A stretch of DNA of 64,000 nucleotides. It comes from Methylobacter sp. GTDB lineage: Bacteria; Pseudomonadota; Gammaproteobacteria; Methylococcales; Methylomonadaceae. The DNA is taken from NCBI GenBank assembly GCA_030679035.1, contig JAUXTH010000189.1, forward strand, positions 62,001-126,000, in the 5' to 3' direction. Under the pieces are notes generated by a model. The model was not told the origin of the DNA. It worked only from the letters and a program-made list of their open reading frames with translations, and ran no database searches. The first letter of the stretch is position 1. Each line of letters begins with the position of its first letter. Both the position numbers and the translations under genes were made by a program. Below are positions 38,685 to 47,903 of this stretch, piece after piece.

Positions 38685-40160
38685 ATGATAGATCAAGAGA
38701 ATGGATTGCCGGTTGGGTGGACTTTGACAACTTTAGGACAAGTTTGCAAAACCACAAGTGGAGGAACGCCAAGCAGAAAATTCAAGGAGTATTTTCAAGG
38801 CGATATACCTTGGGTCAAGTCGGGAGAACTACCGGACAACGTTATTTCAACCGTGGAAGAATATATTACAAAAGAGGCTCTAACTAATTCGAGCGCCAAG
38901 CTTTTTCCAGAAGACACACTATTAATTGCACTTTACGGTGCAACTGTCGGTAAATTAGGGATATTAAAAAAAACTGCTGCAACTAACCAGGCGGTATGTG
39001 CAATTTTTCCAAAAGTTGATTTATGTACAAAATATTTATTTTGGTATCTTCGCTTTATCCGGTCATATTTAATCTCTCAGGCAGTCGGTGGGGCTCAACC
39101 GAATATCAATCAAAGCATATTACAAAATTTACCAATCCATCTCGCCCCACTCCCCGAACAACACCGCATCGTAGCCGAAATCGAAAAGCAAGTTTCCCGT
39201 CTCGATGAAGCAGTGGCCGGATTAAAACGCATTCAGGCTAACCTGAAGCGTTACCGGGCCTCGGTTTTAAAATCCGCCGTAGAAGGCAAGCTGACTGCCA
39301 AATGGCGAAAACAGCATCCCGACACCGAACCTGCCGAACAACTGTTGCAACGCATCTTAAAAGAACGCCGCGAGCACTGGGAACAAGCCGAGCAGGAAAA
39401 AATGCAGGGCGCAGGCAAGCCGCCTAAAGACGATAAATGGAAGCAGAAATACAAAGAACCCATTGCACCGGATGTATCAAGTTTGCCAGTATTGCCAGAA
39501 GGGTGGATTTGGGGCAGTTTTGAGCAAGTAGCCGAGAGAGTTACTGTAGGGTTTGTTGGTTCAATGAAACATCAATATGTTGATTCGGGTATTCCTTTTT
39601 TACGATCTCAAAACGTTAGAGAAAATAGATATGAACCACAAGGATTGAAGTATATAAGCCAAGAATTTCATCAACAAATCAAGAAGTCATCATTAGTACC
39701 GGATGATTTAGTAGTAGTTCGCTCTGGAAGTGTTGGAGTTACTTGCGTACTTCCTGAAACTTTAGGGATAGCAAATTGCTCTGATTTAGTAATAATAAAA
39801 AGACCGATAGGATTTATTCCAAAATACGGTGCTTATTATATGAACTCAATTGTAAATACTAGAGTTGCATCAAAAAAGGTTGGCGTTGCTTTAACTCATT
39901 TTAATACGCAATCTGTGGCGCAAATGCCAATACCACTGCCACCACTTCAAGAACAAACCCAAATCGTCTTAGAAATAGAGCGCCGCCTATCAATCGCCGA
40001 TGAAGTCGAGCAACAAATCAACACCAACCTGAAACGTGCCGAGCGACTGCGCCAGTCGATCTTGAAAAAAGCCTTTAGCGGCAGACTGGTTCCTCAAGAT
40101 TCAAACGATGAACCCGCCGACATGTTGCTGGAAAAAATAAAGCAGGCACAACGCGCATGA
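38685..40160 (+). CDS. hsdS: Type I restriction specificity subunit
   Basis: 491 residues with the HsdS plan: target-recognition domain 1 (about 5-155), central conserved helix (EQHRIVAEIEKQVSRLDEAVAGLKRIQANLKRYRASVLKSAVEGKLT, about 155-205), target-recognition domain 2 (about 265-415), and C-terminal conserved helix (EQTQIVLEIERRLSIADEVEQQINTNLKRAERLRQSILKKAFSGRLVPQD). Each domain reads half of a split DNA target. The recognition domains are more AT-rich than the conserved helices, which fits domain exchange between systems. It overlaps the next gene by ATGA. Confidence 0.95.
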   Translation: MIDQENGLPVGWTLTTLGQVCKTTSGGTPSRKFKEYFQGDIPWVKSGELPDNVISTVEEYITKEALTNSSAKLFPEDTLLIALYGATVGKLGILKKTAATNQAVCAIFPKVDLCTKYLFWYLRFIRSYLISQAVGGAQPNINQSILQNLPIHLAPLPEQHRIVAEIEKQVSRLDEAVAGLKRIQANLKRYRASVLKSAVEGKLTAKWRKQHPDTEPAEQLLQRILKERREHWEQAEQEKMQGAGKPPKDDKWKQKYKEPIAPDVSSLPVLPEGWIWGSFEQVAERVTVGFVGSMKHQYVDSGIPFLRSQNVRENRYEPQGLKYISQEFHQQIKKSSLVPDDLVVVRSGSVGVTCVLPETLGIANCSDLVIIKRPIGFIPKYGAYYMNSIVNTRVASKKVGVALTHFNTQSVAQMPIPLPPLQEQTQIVLEIERRLSIADEVEQQINTNLKRAERLRQSILKKAFSGRLVPQDSNDEPADMLLEKIKQAQRA

Positions 40161-41989
40161 CCGAAGCGGAATTGCTGAACCTGCTCGACCTCGGCGAAGA
40201 CCAGGAAATCGAGTTCAAATCAGCCGACGGCGGGCTGCCTAAATCCATCTGGGAAACGGTTTCTTCATTCGCCAATACCGAGGGCGGTTACCTAGTTTTA
40301 GGTGTGCAGGAAAAACACGGCCTATGCCAACTTGCCGGTATCAAAAATCCGGAAGCGCAACGCAAGGCCTTTTGGGATTGCCACAACGACGCGAAAAAAC
40401 TCAGCATGCCGCTGTGTCATGAAGACGATGTGCAAATCTTAAGCGTACAGGGCAAACAACTGTTATTGATCCACATCCCTCAAGCCACACGTATCCAGCG
40501 TCCGGTTTATATTAACGGCAATCCGTTAATCGGTACTTACAAACGTAACTTTGAAGGCGATTACCGCTGCACCGAGACGGAAGTACGGCAAATGCTGCGC
40601 GATGCCGGCGACGAACCGCAGGATTCCAGTATTCTTGAACATTTCACGCTAGAAGATTTGGATACCGATACCTTGAGGGCTTATCGCAACCGGTTCGCGT
40701 CCAGAGAGCCGGATCATCCGTTTTTGGCCTTGGATAATCAAGGTTTGTTAGAACGATTAGGCGGTTGGCGGCGCGACCGTAAAACCCGGCAGGAAGGATT
40801 AACATTAGCAGGGTTGCTGATGTTCGGTCAGGAGCGCGCGTTATTGGACGCCTTGCCGCATTATCATGTGGACTATCAGGAACAACTCAGCACAGATCTT
40901 GAAACTCGGTGGACTTTTCGCATCACCGTGGATGGAATCTGGGTGCCAAACTTATTTAATTTTTACTATCGGGTTTATCCGCGTTTGGTCAGTAACCTGG
41001 CAATTCCGTTTCAATTGGATCACCAATCCGTAAGGCTGGGGGAAACTCATGTTCATGAGGCATTGCGAGAAGCTTTGGTTAATACGCTTATTCATGGCGA
41101 TCATCAATCGTCCAGACCCATTACTGTTATTAAACAACAGGATCGATTCATTTTTTCAAATCCGGGGCGTTTACGCATTCCTATTGAGCGTTTATTCGAA
41201 GGTGGGGTAAGCGATCCGCGTAATCCGAACTTGCAAAAGATGTTTCAGATGATAGGTTTAGGAGAAAAAGCAGGTTCTGGTTTTCAGAAAATTCTTAGAG
41301 CATGGAAAGAGCAATCCTGGCTGATTCCATTGGTTGAAGAAAAACTGGATTTGGATATGACTCGAGTGGTATTGCCAATTCTGAGCATGATACCGGAAGA
41401 AGTGGACGCGGAGCTTAAACACCTTATCGGGGAGGCTTATACCTCACTAACCGAGCTTGACAGAATGATTTTGGTTTTAGCACACCGCTTTGAAGAAATT
41501 GGCAATGTCGATATTAAACATTACCGCAACGAACATTCGCGCGATATAGGCGAGCGTTTAAAATATTTAGTGCAGCAAGGGATGCTTGTGCCTTCAGGAC
41601 ATGGGCGGGGTATGCGCTATTGTTTACGGGGTAAGAAAATACCGGATTTGTTTACTGAAATGGAGCCTAACTCCGAGCATTACGAAAACAACTCCGAGCA
41701 TTACCAAAACAACTCCGAGCATTACCAGCAGAAATTAGTGGAACTTGCAGCGCCGGTTCGAGAAAAAGGCAAAGCAAACAGGGAGTTGGTTAAAAGCACA
41801 ATTTTACAGGTTTGCTCAGAACATTATTTGGAACTCCGTGCATTATCGACATTACTGGGCAGAAGCCCGGAAACTATAAGAACCCATTACGTCATTCCGA
41901 TGGTAGAACAAAAATTGTTGGAACTACGTTACCCGGAACAACTTAACCACCCCAAACAAGCCTACAAAACAAGGATAGACCATCAATGA
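40157..41989 (+). CDS. AlbA_2/Schlafen-like ATP-binding protein in the hsd operon
   Basis: 610 residues. An N-terminal AlbA_2 (Schlafen-like) domain is shown by LLDLGEDQEIEFKSADGGLPKSIWETVSSFANTEGGYLVLGVQE. A GHKL-type ATP-binding region follows at about 290-390 (LREALVNTLIHGDHQSSRPITV, FSNPGRL, GLGEKAGSGFQKIL). Three 21-bp tandem repeats encode NSEHYEN-NSEHYQN-NSEHYQQ (about 505-525), and a winged-helix-like C-terminus follows. Four-base overlaps on both sides bind it into the hsdS-hsdM transcript. The role is unproven; similar genes are annotated as transcriptional regulators or RNA-binding proteins and often accompany type I systems. Confidence 0.85.
   Translation: MTEAELLNLLDLGEDQEIEFKSADGGLPKSIWETVSSFANTEGGYLVLGVQEKHGLCQLAGIKNPEAQRKAFWDCHNDAKKLSMPLCHEDDVQILSVQGKQLLLIHIPQATRIQRPVYINGNPLIGTYKRNFEGDYRCTETEVRQMLRDAGDEPQDSSILEHFTLEDLDTDTLRAYRNRFASREPDHPFLALDNQGLLERLGGWRRDRKTRQEGLTLAGLLMFGQERALLDALPHYHVDYQEQLSTDLETRWTFRITVDGIWVPNLFNFYYRVYPRLVSNLAIPFQLDHQSVRLGETHVHEALREALVNTLIHGDHQSSRPITVIKQQDRFIFSNPGRLRIPIERLFEGGVSDPRNPNLQKMFQMIGLGEKAGSGFQKILRAWKEQSWLIPLVEEKLDLDMTRVVLPILSMIPEEVDAELKHLIGEAYTSLTELDRMILVLAHRFEEIGNVDIKHYRNEHSRDIGERLKYLVQQGMLVPSGHGRGMRYCLRGKKIPDLFTEMEPNSEHYENNSEHYQNNSEHYQQKLVELAAPVREKGKANRELVKSTILQVCSEHYLELRALSTLLGRSPETIRTHYVIPMVEQKLLELRYPEQLNHPKQAYKTRIDHQ
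41669..41731 (+). repeat. Three 21-bp tandem repeats in the AlbA_2 gene
   Basis: Three units of about AACTCCGAGCATTACNAAAA(C), nearly identical, encode NSEHY-based heptads. Being in-frame, copy-number change would lengthen the linker without breaking the gene. Confidence 0.85.
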
Positions 41990-43485
41990 GTGCCGCCAAC
42001 ATCGTACAAAAACTCTGGAATTACTGCGACGTGCTGCGTGATGACGGCATGGGTTACGGAGATTATGTCGAGCAATTGACGTATTTGCTGTTCCTTAAAA
42101 TGGCGGATGAACGCAGTAAACCGCCTTATAACCAAGCCAGCATGGTGCCGGAAAATTACAACTGGCAAAGCCTGCTTGAAAAAGACGGCGATGAGCTGTT
42201 TGACCATTACCGGCATGTTTTGGAAAACCTGGGTAAAGAAAAAGGTTTGCTGGGTTTAATTTTTGCCAAATCGCAAAATAAATTTCAGGACCCTTCCAAG
42301 TTGCGGCGCTTAATCATTAACCTGATTAACAACGAGAACTGGTCGAGCATGAGCGCCGATGTCAAAGGCGATGCTTACGAAGGTTTGCTGGAAAAAAACG
42401 CTCAGGACACCAAGTCAGGGGCCGGGCAATATTTTACGCCGCGTGAATTGATCAAAGCTTTGATTGATGTCATCCAACCCAAGCCGGATGAAACCGTTTG
42501 CGATCCAGCCTGCGGAACCGGCGGTTTTTTGCTGGCGACACACGACTATATTACCAAGCACAACCCGCATTTGGATCGCGACCAAAAACGCAGGCTCAAA
42601 GAAGACAATTTCAAAGGCTGGGAACTGGTGCAAAGCACCGCCAGGCTGTGCGCGATGAACATGATGCTGCACGGCATTACCGGCAAGGAGGGCAAAGATC
42701 AGTTACCGGTATTGGTTGCCGATGCCTTGGCCGCCGATCCCGGCGACCGTTTTGACATCATCCTGACCAATCCGCCGTTCGGAAAAAAAAGCAGCACCAC
42801 TGTCGTTGCCAAAGACGGCAAAGTCAGCAAAGAAAAAGACATTGTTGAGCGCGATGACTTTTGGGCGACTACTTCGAACAAGCAGCTTAACTTTGTCCAG
42901 CATGTTAAAACCCTGCTCAAACAAAATGGACGAGCAGCCGTCGTGGTGCCGGATAATGTTTTATTTGAAGGCGGCGCAGGGGAAACGGTACGCCGTAAGT
43001 TGCTGCACGATTGCGATGTACATACTTTGCTTAGATTACCGACTGGATTATTTTATGCTCAGGGCGTTAAAGCGAACGTGCTGTTTTTTGATAAAAAACC
43101 CGCATCGACTACACCGTGGACACGTCAACTGTGGATTTACGATCTTCGCACCAACCAGCATTTCACGTTAAAAACCAATCCGCTAAAACACCAAGACTTG
43201 GAAGAGTTTATCAACCTTTACAACCCGGAAAATCGTTTTGCCCGTAAAGCCACTTGGTCGGAAGACAATTCCGAAGGCCGCTGGCGGGCTTATGATTACG
43301 AGGAGCTTGTTAACCGTGATAAAGCCAGTCTGGATATATTCTGGTTAAAGGATGACAGTTTGGAAGAATCGGACAATCTACCCGAACCTGACGTTATCGG
43401 CTTGGAAATTATTGAAGACTTAGAAGCCGCGTTGGAACAGTTCAAGTTGATTGTTGAAGATATTGGGCTTGAAGAGGTTGAATAG
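41986..43485 (+). CDS. hsdM: Type I restriction-modification methylase subunit
   Basis: 499-residue N6-adenine methyltransferase. Motif I is DPACGTGGFLLATHDY and motif IV is NPPFGKKSS; the N-terminal helical domain (IVQKLWNYCDVLRDDGMGYGDYVEQLTYLLFLKMADE) is typical of HsdM. It starts at ATG 41986 with an ATGA overlap with the AlbA_2 gene. With HsdS it methylates the target site. The operon order hsdR-hsdS-AlbA_2-hsdM is unusual because the methylase is last. Confidence 0.96.
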   Translation: MSAANIVQKLWNYCDVLRDDGMGYGDYVEQLTYLLFLKMADERSKPPYNQASMVPENYNWQSLLEKDGDELFDHYRHVLENLGKEKGLLGLIFAKSQNKFQDPSKLRRLIINLINNENWSSMSADVKGDAYEGLLEKNAQDTKSGAGQYFTPRELIKALIDVIQPKPDETVCDPACGTGGFLLATHDYITKHNPHLDRDQKRRLKEDNFKGWELVQSTARLCAMNMMLHGITGKEGKDQLPVLVADALAADPGDRFDIILTNPPFGKKSSTTVVAKDGKVSKEKDIVERDDFWATTSNKQLNFVQHVKTLLKQNGRAAVVVPDNVLFEGGAGETVRRKLLHDCDVHTLLRLPTGLFYAQGVKANVLFFDKKPASTTPWTRQLWIYDLRTNQHFTLKTNPLKHQDLEEFINLYNPENRFARKATWSEDNSEGRWRAYDYEELVNRDKASLDIFWLKDDSLEESDNLPEPDVIGLEIIEDLEAALEQFKLIVEDIGLEEVE

Positions 43486-43497
43486 GGGCTGATGGAC

Positions 43498-43522
43498 AGC
43501 CCACTGAGTTATGGGGCTTTTT
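43498..43522 (+). terminator. Terminator of the hsd operon
   Basis: AGCCC-ACTGAGTTATG-GGGCT followed by TTTTG, 13 bases after the hsdM stop. It separates the operon from the convergent pgl gene. Confidence 0.65.
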
Positions 43523-43570
43523 GTTATTAGTCTCTAAAAACAACGTATAAAAGCCTGAAACTGAAAACAG

Positions 43571-44254
43571 CTACGGCTTATAAGCATCGCTATCAATATA
43601 AACATCGACACCATTTTCAGGAGCTATGCGCGCGACCGGCAAATCCGCTCCTGAACGCCACAGCTTTACGGCCTCCTGCTTATTCGCGCCGGTGATCAAA
43701 AAGATCAGTTCCCGTGTGTTGCTTAGCGCCTTGGCGCTGATCGAAACACGCTCCGGCGGCGGTTTGGGCGAATTGTAAACGGCATGCACCAGTTCATCTT
43801 GCGGGTGTTGGTGGCCGGGAAACAAGCTGGCAGTATGCCCGTCTTCACCCATGCCCAGCAGCACCATATCGAACATACCGGCCTTGGCGACGGCGAGTTT
43901 ATAACGATCGGCGGCAACTTCCGGGCCCAGTTCGGCGGGCATGGTAAATATCTGGTTCGCCGGAATAGCGACTTTATCCAACAAAACCTGGCTTGCCATC
44001 AGGCTGTTTCTGTCTTGATGATCGACAGGCAAACAGCGCTCATCGCCGTAATAAATATGCCAGTTGGCCCAATCCGCATCGGCTTTGGCGAGCAGTCGAT
44101 AGACTTTTTCCGGGGTGCTGCCTCCGGCTAAAACCAGCTTGAATTTGCCGCGTTCCGAAATAGCAGAATCAGCGGCGTTAAGAATGTGCCGGCAGGCGGC
44201 TTCTGCAACCTGTTCTGCGGTTTCAAGAGTATGCCAGCGGCTGTTTGTTTGCAT
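43571..44254 (-). CDS. pgl: 6-phosphogluconolactonase
   Basis: 227 residues of the DevB/SOL family: FKLVLAGGSTPEKVYRLLA, YYGDERCLPVDHQDRN, MVLLGMGEDGHTASLFPGH and ISAKALSNTRELIFLITGANK. It hydrolyses 6-phosphogluconolactone made by Zwf. Its ATG directly abuts the zwf stop, so the two are translationally linked. Order on the minus strand is gnd, zwf, pgl. Confidence 0.95.
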   Translation of the reverse strand: MQTNSRWHTLETAEQVAEAACRHILNAADSAISERGKFKLVLAGGSTPEKVYRLLAKADADWANWHIYYGDERCLPVDHQDRNSLMASQVLLDKVAIPANQIFTMPAELGPEVAADRYKLAVAKAGMFDMVLLGMGEDGHTASLFPGHQHPQDELVHAVYNSPKPPPERVSISAKALSNTRELIFLITGANKQEAVKLWRSGADLPVARIAPENGVDVYIDSDAYKP

Positions 44255-45745
44255 TTAGTTACACTCCGGGGTTAATGAGCTACGCCACGATTGGCTTTCT
44301 TTGTCGAACAAGCGGCGGCTGTCTTCCGGCCCCCAGGAACCGGCGGGATAGGTGACGATATAGTCACGCTCTATCGCCCAGGTTTGCAGGATGGGGTCGA
44401 CAATGCGCCACGCATATTCTACTTCATCAAAGCGCAGAAATAACGAGCGGTCGCCTTTTAATACGTCCAGCAATAAGTCTTCATAGGCATCGATGGGTTT
44501 TTCATTTTCCTGACGGAAGCTCGCGTCCAGGCTGGTGGAGCGGGTGCGCATCTCCAGGCCGGGTTCTTTTACGGTCATTTCAATGCGGATGCACTCTTCC
44601 GGCTGTATGCCCAGCAACACCCAGTTGGGGTTCATGCACTGCACCTCGGTGCCTCGGAAAAACTGTAACGGCGGGTGGCGAAAACAAATCGAAATAGTCG
44701 ATTGCGCCTTAGCCATGCGCTTGCCGGTGCGCAGGTAAAACGGCACGCCGCGCCAGCGCCAGTTGTCGATATACAGTTTTATCGCGGCATAAGTTTCGGT
44801 CATGCTGTTGGCCGGTATACCGTCTTCCTGTAGATAGCCACTGACTTGCTCGTCGCCGATACGGCCTTTGGCATACTGGGCGCGGAAGGCGTGGCCGTGC
44901 ACGGCTTCCCTGGGAATCGGTCGGATGGATTTTAGGACTTTGACTTTTTCGTCGCGCAGCGATTCGGCTTCCATCGACACCGGCGGCTCCATGGCGACCA
45001 GCGTCAGCAATTGCAGCAGATGGCTTTGCAGCATGTCGCGCATGGCTCCGGCGTGGTCATAGTAATCGGCGCGGCTGCCGATGCCGATGTCTTCGGAATG
45101 GGTGATCTGGATATGATCGATATAATTGCGGTTCCATAGCGGTTCCAGCATTACATTGGCAAAGCGAAACACCAGCACATTTTGCACCATGCCTTTGCCC
45201 AGATAATGATCGATTCGGTAAATCTGCTCTTCCGATAAATAGCGGCTGATGCGTTTTTGTAAGGCTTGGGCGCTGTCCAGATCGTAGCCGAACGGCTTTT
45301 CGATAATCACCCGCCGCCAGCCGTATTGTTCATCGAATAAGCTGGTATTGCTCAGCATCTCCATGACCGTGCCGAAGTCTGAGGGGCTTATCGACAGATA
45401 GAAGGCGATGTTTTTAGGAAACTGGTTTTCCCTGTTGAGCGTATCGACTAGTTCCGTATAACACTGAGCTTGTTTTATATCGCCTTGATGATAATACAGT
45501 CGGGTGCTAAAGCGCTGAAACACGGTTTCATCAAAATCGCCCGGAGTTTTGTCCTTGATCATCTGCTTGACTTCCGCCAGCCATTTTTGCTGATCCCATG
45601 GCCTGCGACCAATTGCCAGAATGCGAGTGCCTTCAGGCAAACGATTTGCGGCATCCAGATGGTACAAAGCGGGCATTAATTTAATGCGGGATAAATTTCC
45701 GGTCGCGCCAAAAATAGTGTAAGTGCAGGGCTCGGCTTTCATCAT
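44255..45745 (-). CDS. zwf: Glucose-6-phosphate 1-dehydrogenase
   Basis: 496 residues. NADP-binding TIFGATGNLSRIKLMPALY, the active-site RIDHYLGKGMVQNVLVFRFAN, and EKPFGYDLDSAQ are all present. It produces 6-phosphogluconolactone and NADPH. In methylotrophs with the ribulose monophosphate cycle this branch can also oxidise formaldehyde-derived sugar phosphate cyclically; that use is inferred from the likely lineage. A 55-base gap separates it from gnd. Confidence 0.97.
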   Translation of the reverse strand: MMKAEPCTYTIFGATGNLSRIKLMPALYHLDAANRLPEGTRILAIGRRPWDQQKWLAEVKQMIKDKTPGDFDETVFQRFSTRLYYHQGDIKQAQCYTELVDTLNRENQFPKNIAFYLSISPSDFGTVMEMLSNTSLFDEQYGWRRVIIEKPFGYDLDSAQALQKRISRYLSEEQIYRIDHYLGKGMVQNVLVFRFANVMLEPLWNRNYIDHIQITHSEDIGIGSRADYYDHAGAMRDMLQSHLLQLLTLVAMEPPVSMEAESLRDEKVKVLKSIRPIPREAVHGHAFRAQYAKGRIGDEQVSGYLQEDGIPANSMTETYAAIKLYIDNWRWRGVPFYLRTGKRMAKAQSTISICFRHPPLQFFRGTEVQCMNPNWVLLGIQPEECIRIEMTVKEPGLEMRTRSTSLDASFRQENEKPIDAYEDLLLDVLKGDRSLFLRFDEVEYAWRIVDPILQTWAIERDYIVTYPAGSWGPEDSRRLFDKESQSWRSSLTPECN

Positions 45746-45800
45746 CGGTAGCGCCTCGTTGTTTTAAGGAAGGGTGCTAGCGTAACCCGAAATGCTTAAT

Positions 45801-47246
45801 TTAAACAGTATAGGTAGTCGATGCGGTTTTGCCGCCGTGCCCGGTCCAATCGGTATGAAAAAACTGGCCTCTGGGCTGATCTATCCGTTCATAAGTATGC
45901 GCACCGAAATAATCGCGTTGCGCCTGCAATAAATTAGCCGGTAATTTTTCACTGCGATAGCCGTCGTAGTAAGCCAGCGCGGAAGACAATGCCGGGGTTG
46001 GGAGGCTTAGCTCGATGCCTAATATCACCGTTTTTCGCCAACCTTCGTCGGCTTGTTTCATGGCCTTGGCAAAGAAATCGGCTAACAGCAGATTTTCTAG
46101 ATCAGGGGTGGCGTCATAGGCTCGCTTGATGTCGTTTAAAAATAGGCTACGAATAATACAGCCGCCGCGCCACATTAGCGCAATATCGCCATAATTGAGC
46201 GATAGCTGATATTCTTTTGACGCTTCGCGCATCAAGCTAAAACCTTGCGCATAGGAAATAATTTTGGCCGCGTACAAAGCATCGCGAATCGCATTAATCA
46301 TGGTTTTTTTGTTACCGATAAATTTCAGCGTCCTTTTAGGTAATACAGACGCAGCTTTAACGCGTTCCTCTTTTTGGGAGGACAGGCAGCGGGCAAAGAC
46401 CGACTCGCCAATCAAGGTTAGCGGAATGCCCAATTCCAATGCATTAATACCAGCCCATTTACCGGTGCCTTTTTGCCCGGCTGTGTCGAGAATTTGATTC
46501 AGCAACGGCAGGCCGTCCCGATCTTTGTAGGCCAAAATAGCGGCGGTGATTTCAATCAGATAGGAGCGTAATGGGCCCTGATTCCACTCGGCAAATACCG
46601 TATGCAGTTCGCGGGCGCTTAATCCCAAGCCCTCGGACATCAGTTGATACGCCTCGCAGATCAACTGCATGTCACCGTATTCAATGCCGTTATGCACCAT
46701 CTTGACGTAATGACCGGCCCCGTTATCGCCTACCCATTCGCAGCAAGGCTCGCCATCAACCTTCGCACTGATGGACTGGAAAATGGTTTTGACCGCGGGC
46801 CATGCATCTTTATTACCGCCGGGCATAATGGAAGGACCGTGTCTTGCGCCTTCCTCGCCTCCGGAAACGCCGGCGCCTATGTAAAGGATGTTTTGTTCTT
46901 TTAGGGAGAGGGTGCGGCGAGTGGTGTCCGTGAATAGCGAATTGCCGCCGTCAACGATAATATCGCCGTCTGATAATAGCGGCGCTATCTGGCCGATATA
47001 CTGATCGACGACCTCGCCGGCTTTAACCATCAGCATAACGATGCGCGGTGACTCCAGGCTATCGATCAACTCTTTCAACGAGTGTGCGCCGGTAATCTGC
47101 GTATTTTTGGCGGGACCATTTAGGAACTCGTCGATTTTATGGGTAGTGCGATTGTAGACCGCTACTTTAAAACCATGGGCATTCATATTAAGCGCCAGAT
47201 TTTGTCCCATCACTGCTAGGCCGATTAGGCCGATGTTTGCTTTCAT
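45801..47246 (-). CDS. gnd: 6-phosphogluconate dehydrogenase (decarboxylating)
   Basis: 481-residue long-form enzyme. N-terminal Rossmann segment IGLIGLAVMGQNLALNMNAHGF, IIVDGGNSLFTDTTRR, GVSGGEEGARHGPSIMPGG, and the active-site KMVHNGIEYGDMQLICEAY. It oxidises 6-phosphogluconate to ribulose 5-phosphate, CO2 and NADPH. First gene of the gnd-zwf-pgl group. The usual Gly-rich GxAxMG in the start is intact. Confidence 0.97.
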   Translation of the reverse strand: MKANIGLIGLAVMGQNLALNMNAHGFKVAVYNRTTHKIDEFLNGPAKNTQITGAHSLKELIDSLESPRIVMLMVKAGEVVDQYIGQIAPLLSDGDIIVDGGNSLFTDTTRRTLSLKEQNILYIGAGVSGGEEGARHGPSIMPGGNKDAWPAVKTIFQSISAKVDGEPCCEWVGDNGAGHYVKMVHNGIEYGDMQLICEAYQLMSEGLGLSARELHTVFAEWNQGPLRSYLIEITAAILAYKDRDGLPLLNQILDTAGQKGTGKWAGINALELGIPLTLIGESVFARCLSSQKEERVKAASVLPKRTLKFIGNKKTMINAIRDALYAAKIISYAQGFSLMREASKEYQLSLNYGDIALMWRGGCIIRSLFLNDIKRAYDATPDLENLLLADFFAKAMKQADEGWRKTVILGIELSLPTPALSSALAYYDGYRSEKLPANLLQAQRDYFGAHTYERIDQPRGQFFHTDWTGHGGKTASTTYTV

Positions 47247-47276
47247 AGTTGTCTTCTTAAAGAGTCATTTTCCTCG

Positions 47277-47400
47277 TTCCCACGCGCCGTGTGGGAATGC
47301 CGTGTTGGACGCGCTGCGTCCCTTATACGCAAGACGTTGGCTGTAACTCGCGGCGCAGCGCGCCTTGACTGCATTCCCACGCAGCGCGTGGGAACGAGAA
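47277..47400. repeat. REP-like inverted repeat pair upstream of gnd
   Basis: GTTCCCACGCGCCGTGTGGGAAT (about 47277-47299) and ATTCCCACGCAGCGCGTGGGAAC (about 47375-47397) are each near-palindromic and inverted relative to one another. Same family as the repeat before hsdS. A further short CGCCTAGAGGCG palindrome follows at about 47416. Confidence 0.65.
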
Positions 47401-47477
47401 CATTGTTTTCGTGTCGCCTAGAGGCGCCTACTTTTGGCTTTCGTGCTTTTCGTGGACAATTAATTTCCCAGGCTAAA

Positions 47478-47882
47478 TCAATGCTTGCCCGGCTCCAGTT
47501 TTACCCCGCGTCTCTCATAGGTAACATAAGCCTGTAGCGCGATCATTTTGGGGTCGTCGGCGGCCAGGGGCTGTCCTTCCAGCGGATTTTTAAGACACCA
47601 GTTGATCATTTCCCAAAGAGGGATGACTCTACCCAGCTGTTTTTGAAATTTCGGATAGGTTTCGGGATGGGTATTGGCGGCATTGGGGTGGCATTGGGCG
47701 CAAGCAACGCCGTTGGTGCCCAGCTTGGGGCTGGTCCATAACTCGCGGCCTTCGCCCACAACACTCATAAACTGCTGCTGCCAGCGCTGTACATCGGCTT
47801 CGGTAAATTCATCGGCCAAGGCAGAACCGGTGGCCGCAAACGCTAAACACAGCGTCATCGCTATTTTTTGATAAGTAGACAT
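47478..47882 (-). CDS. Small periplasmic c-type cytochrome
   Basis: 134 residues with a cleavable signal peptide (to about ALA23). One haem site CAQCH at 61-65 and the segment HPETYPKFQKQLGRVIPLWEMINWCLKNPLEGQPLAADDPKMIALQAYV, which resembles the SoxA/dihaem-like cytochromes; a lone Cys in MINWCLKNP could be an axial ligand by analogy with SoxA, but that is speculative. Third gene after the dihaem peroxidase and the phosphoesterase. Confidence 0.8.
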   Translation of the reverse strand: MSTYQKIAMTLCLAFAATGSALADEFTEADVQRWQQQFMSVVGEGRELWTSPKLGTNGVACAQCHPNAANTHPETYPKFQKQLGRVIPLWEMINWCLKNPLEGQPLAADDPKMIALQAYVTYERRGVKLEPGKH

Positions 47883-47903
47883 TTTGTTTCTCCCGTGCTG
47901 TGG

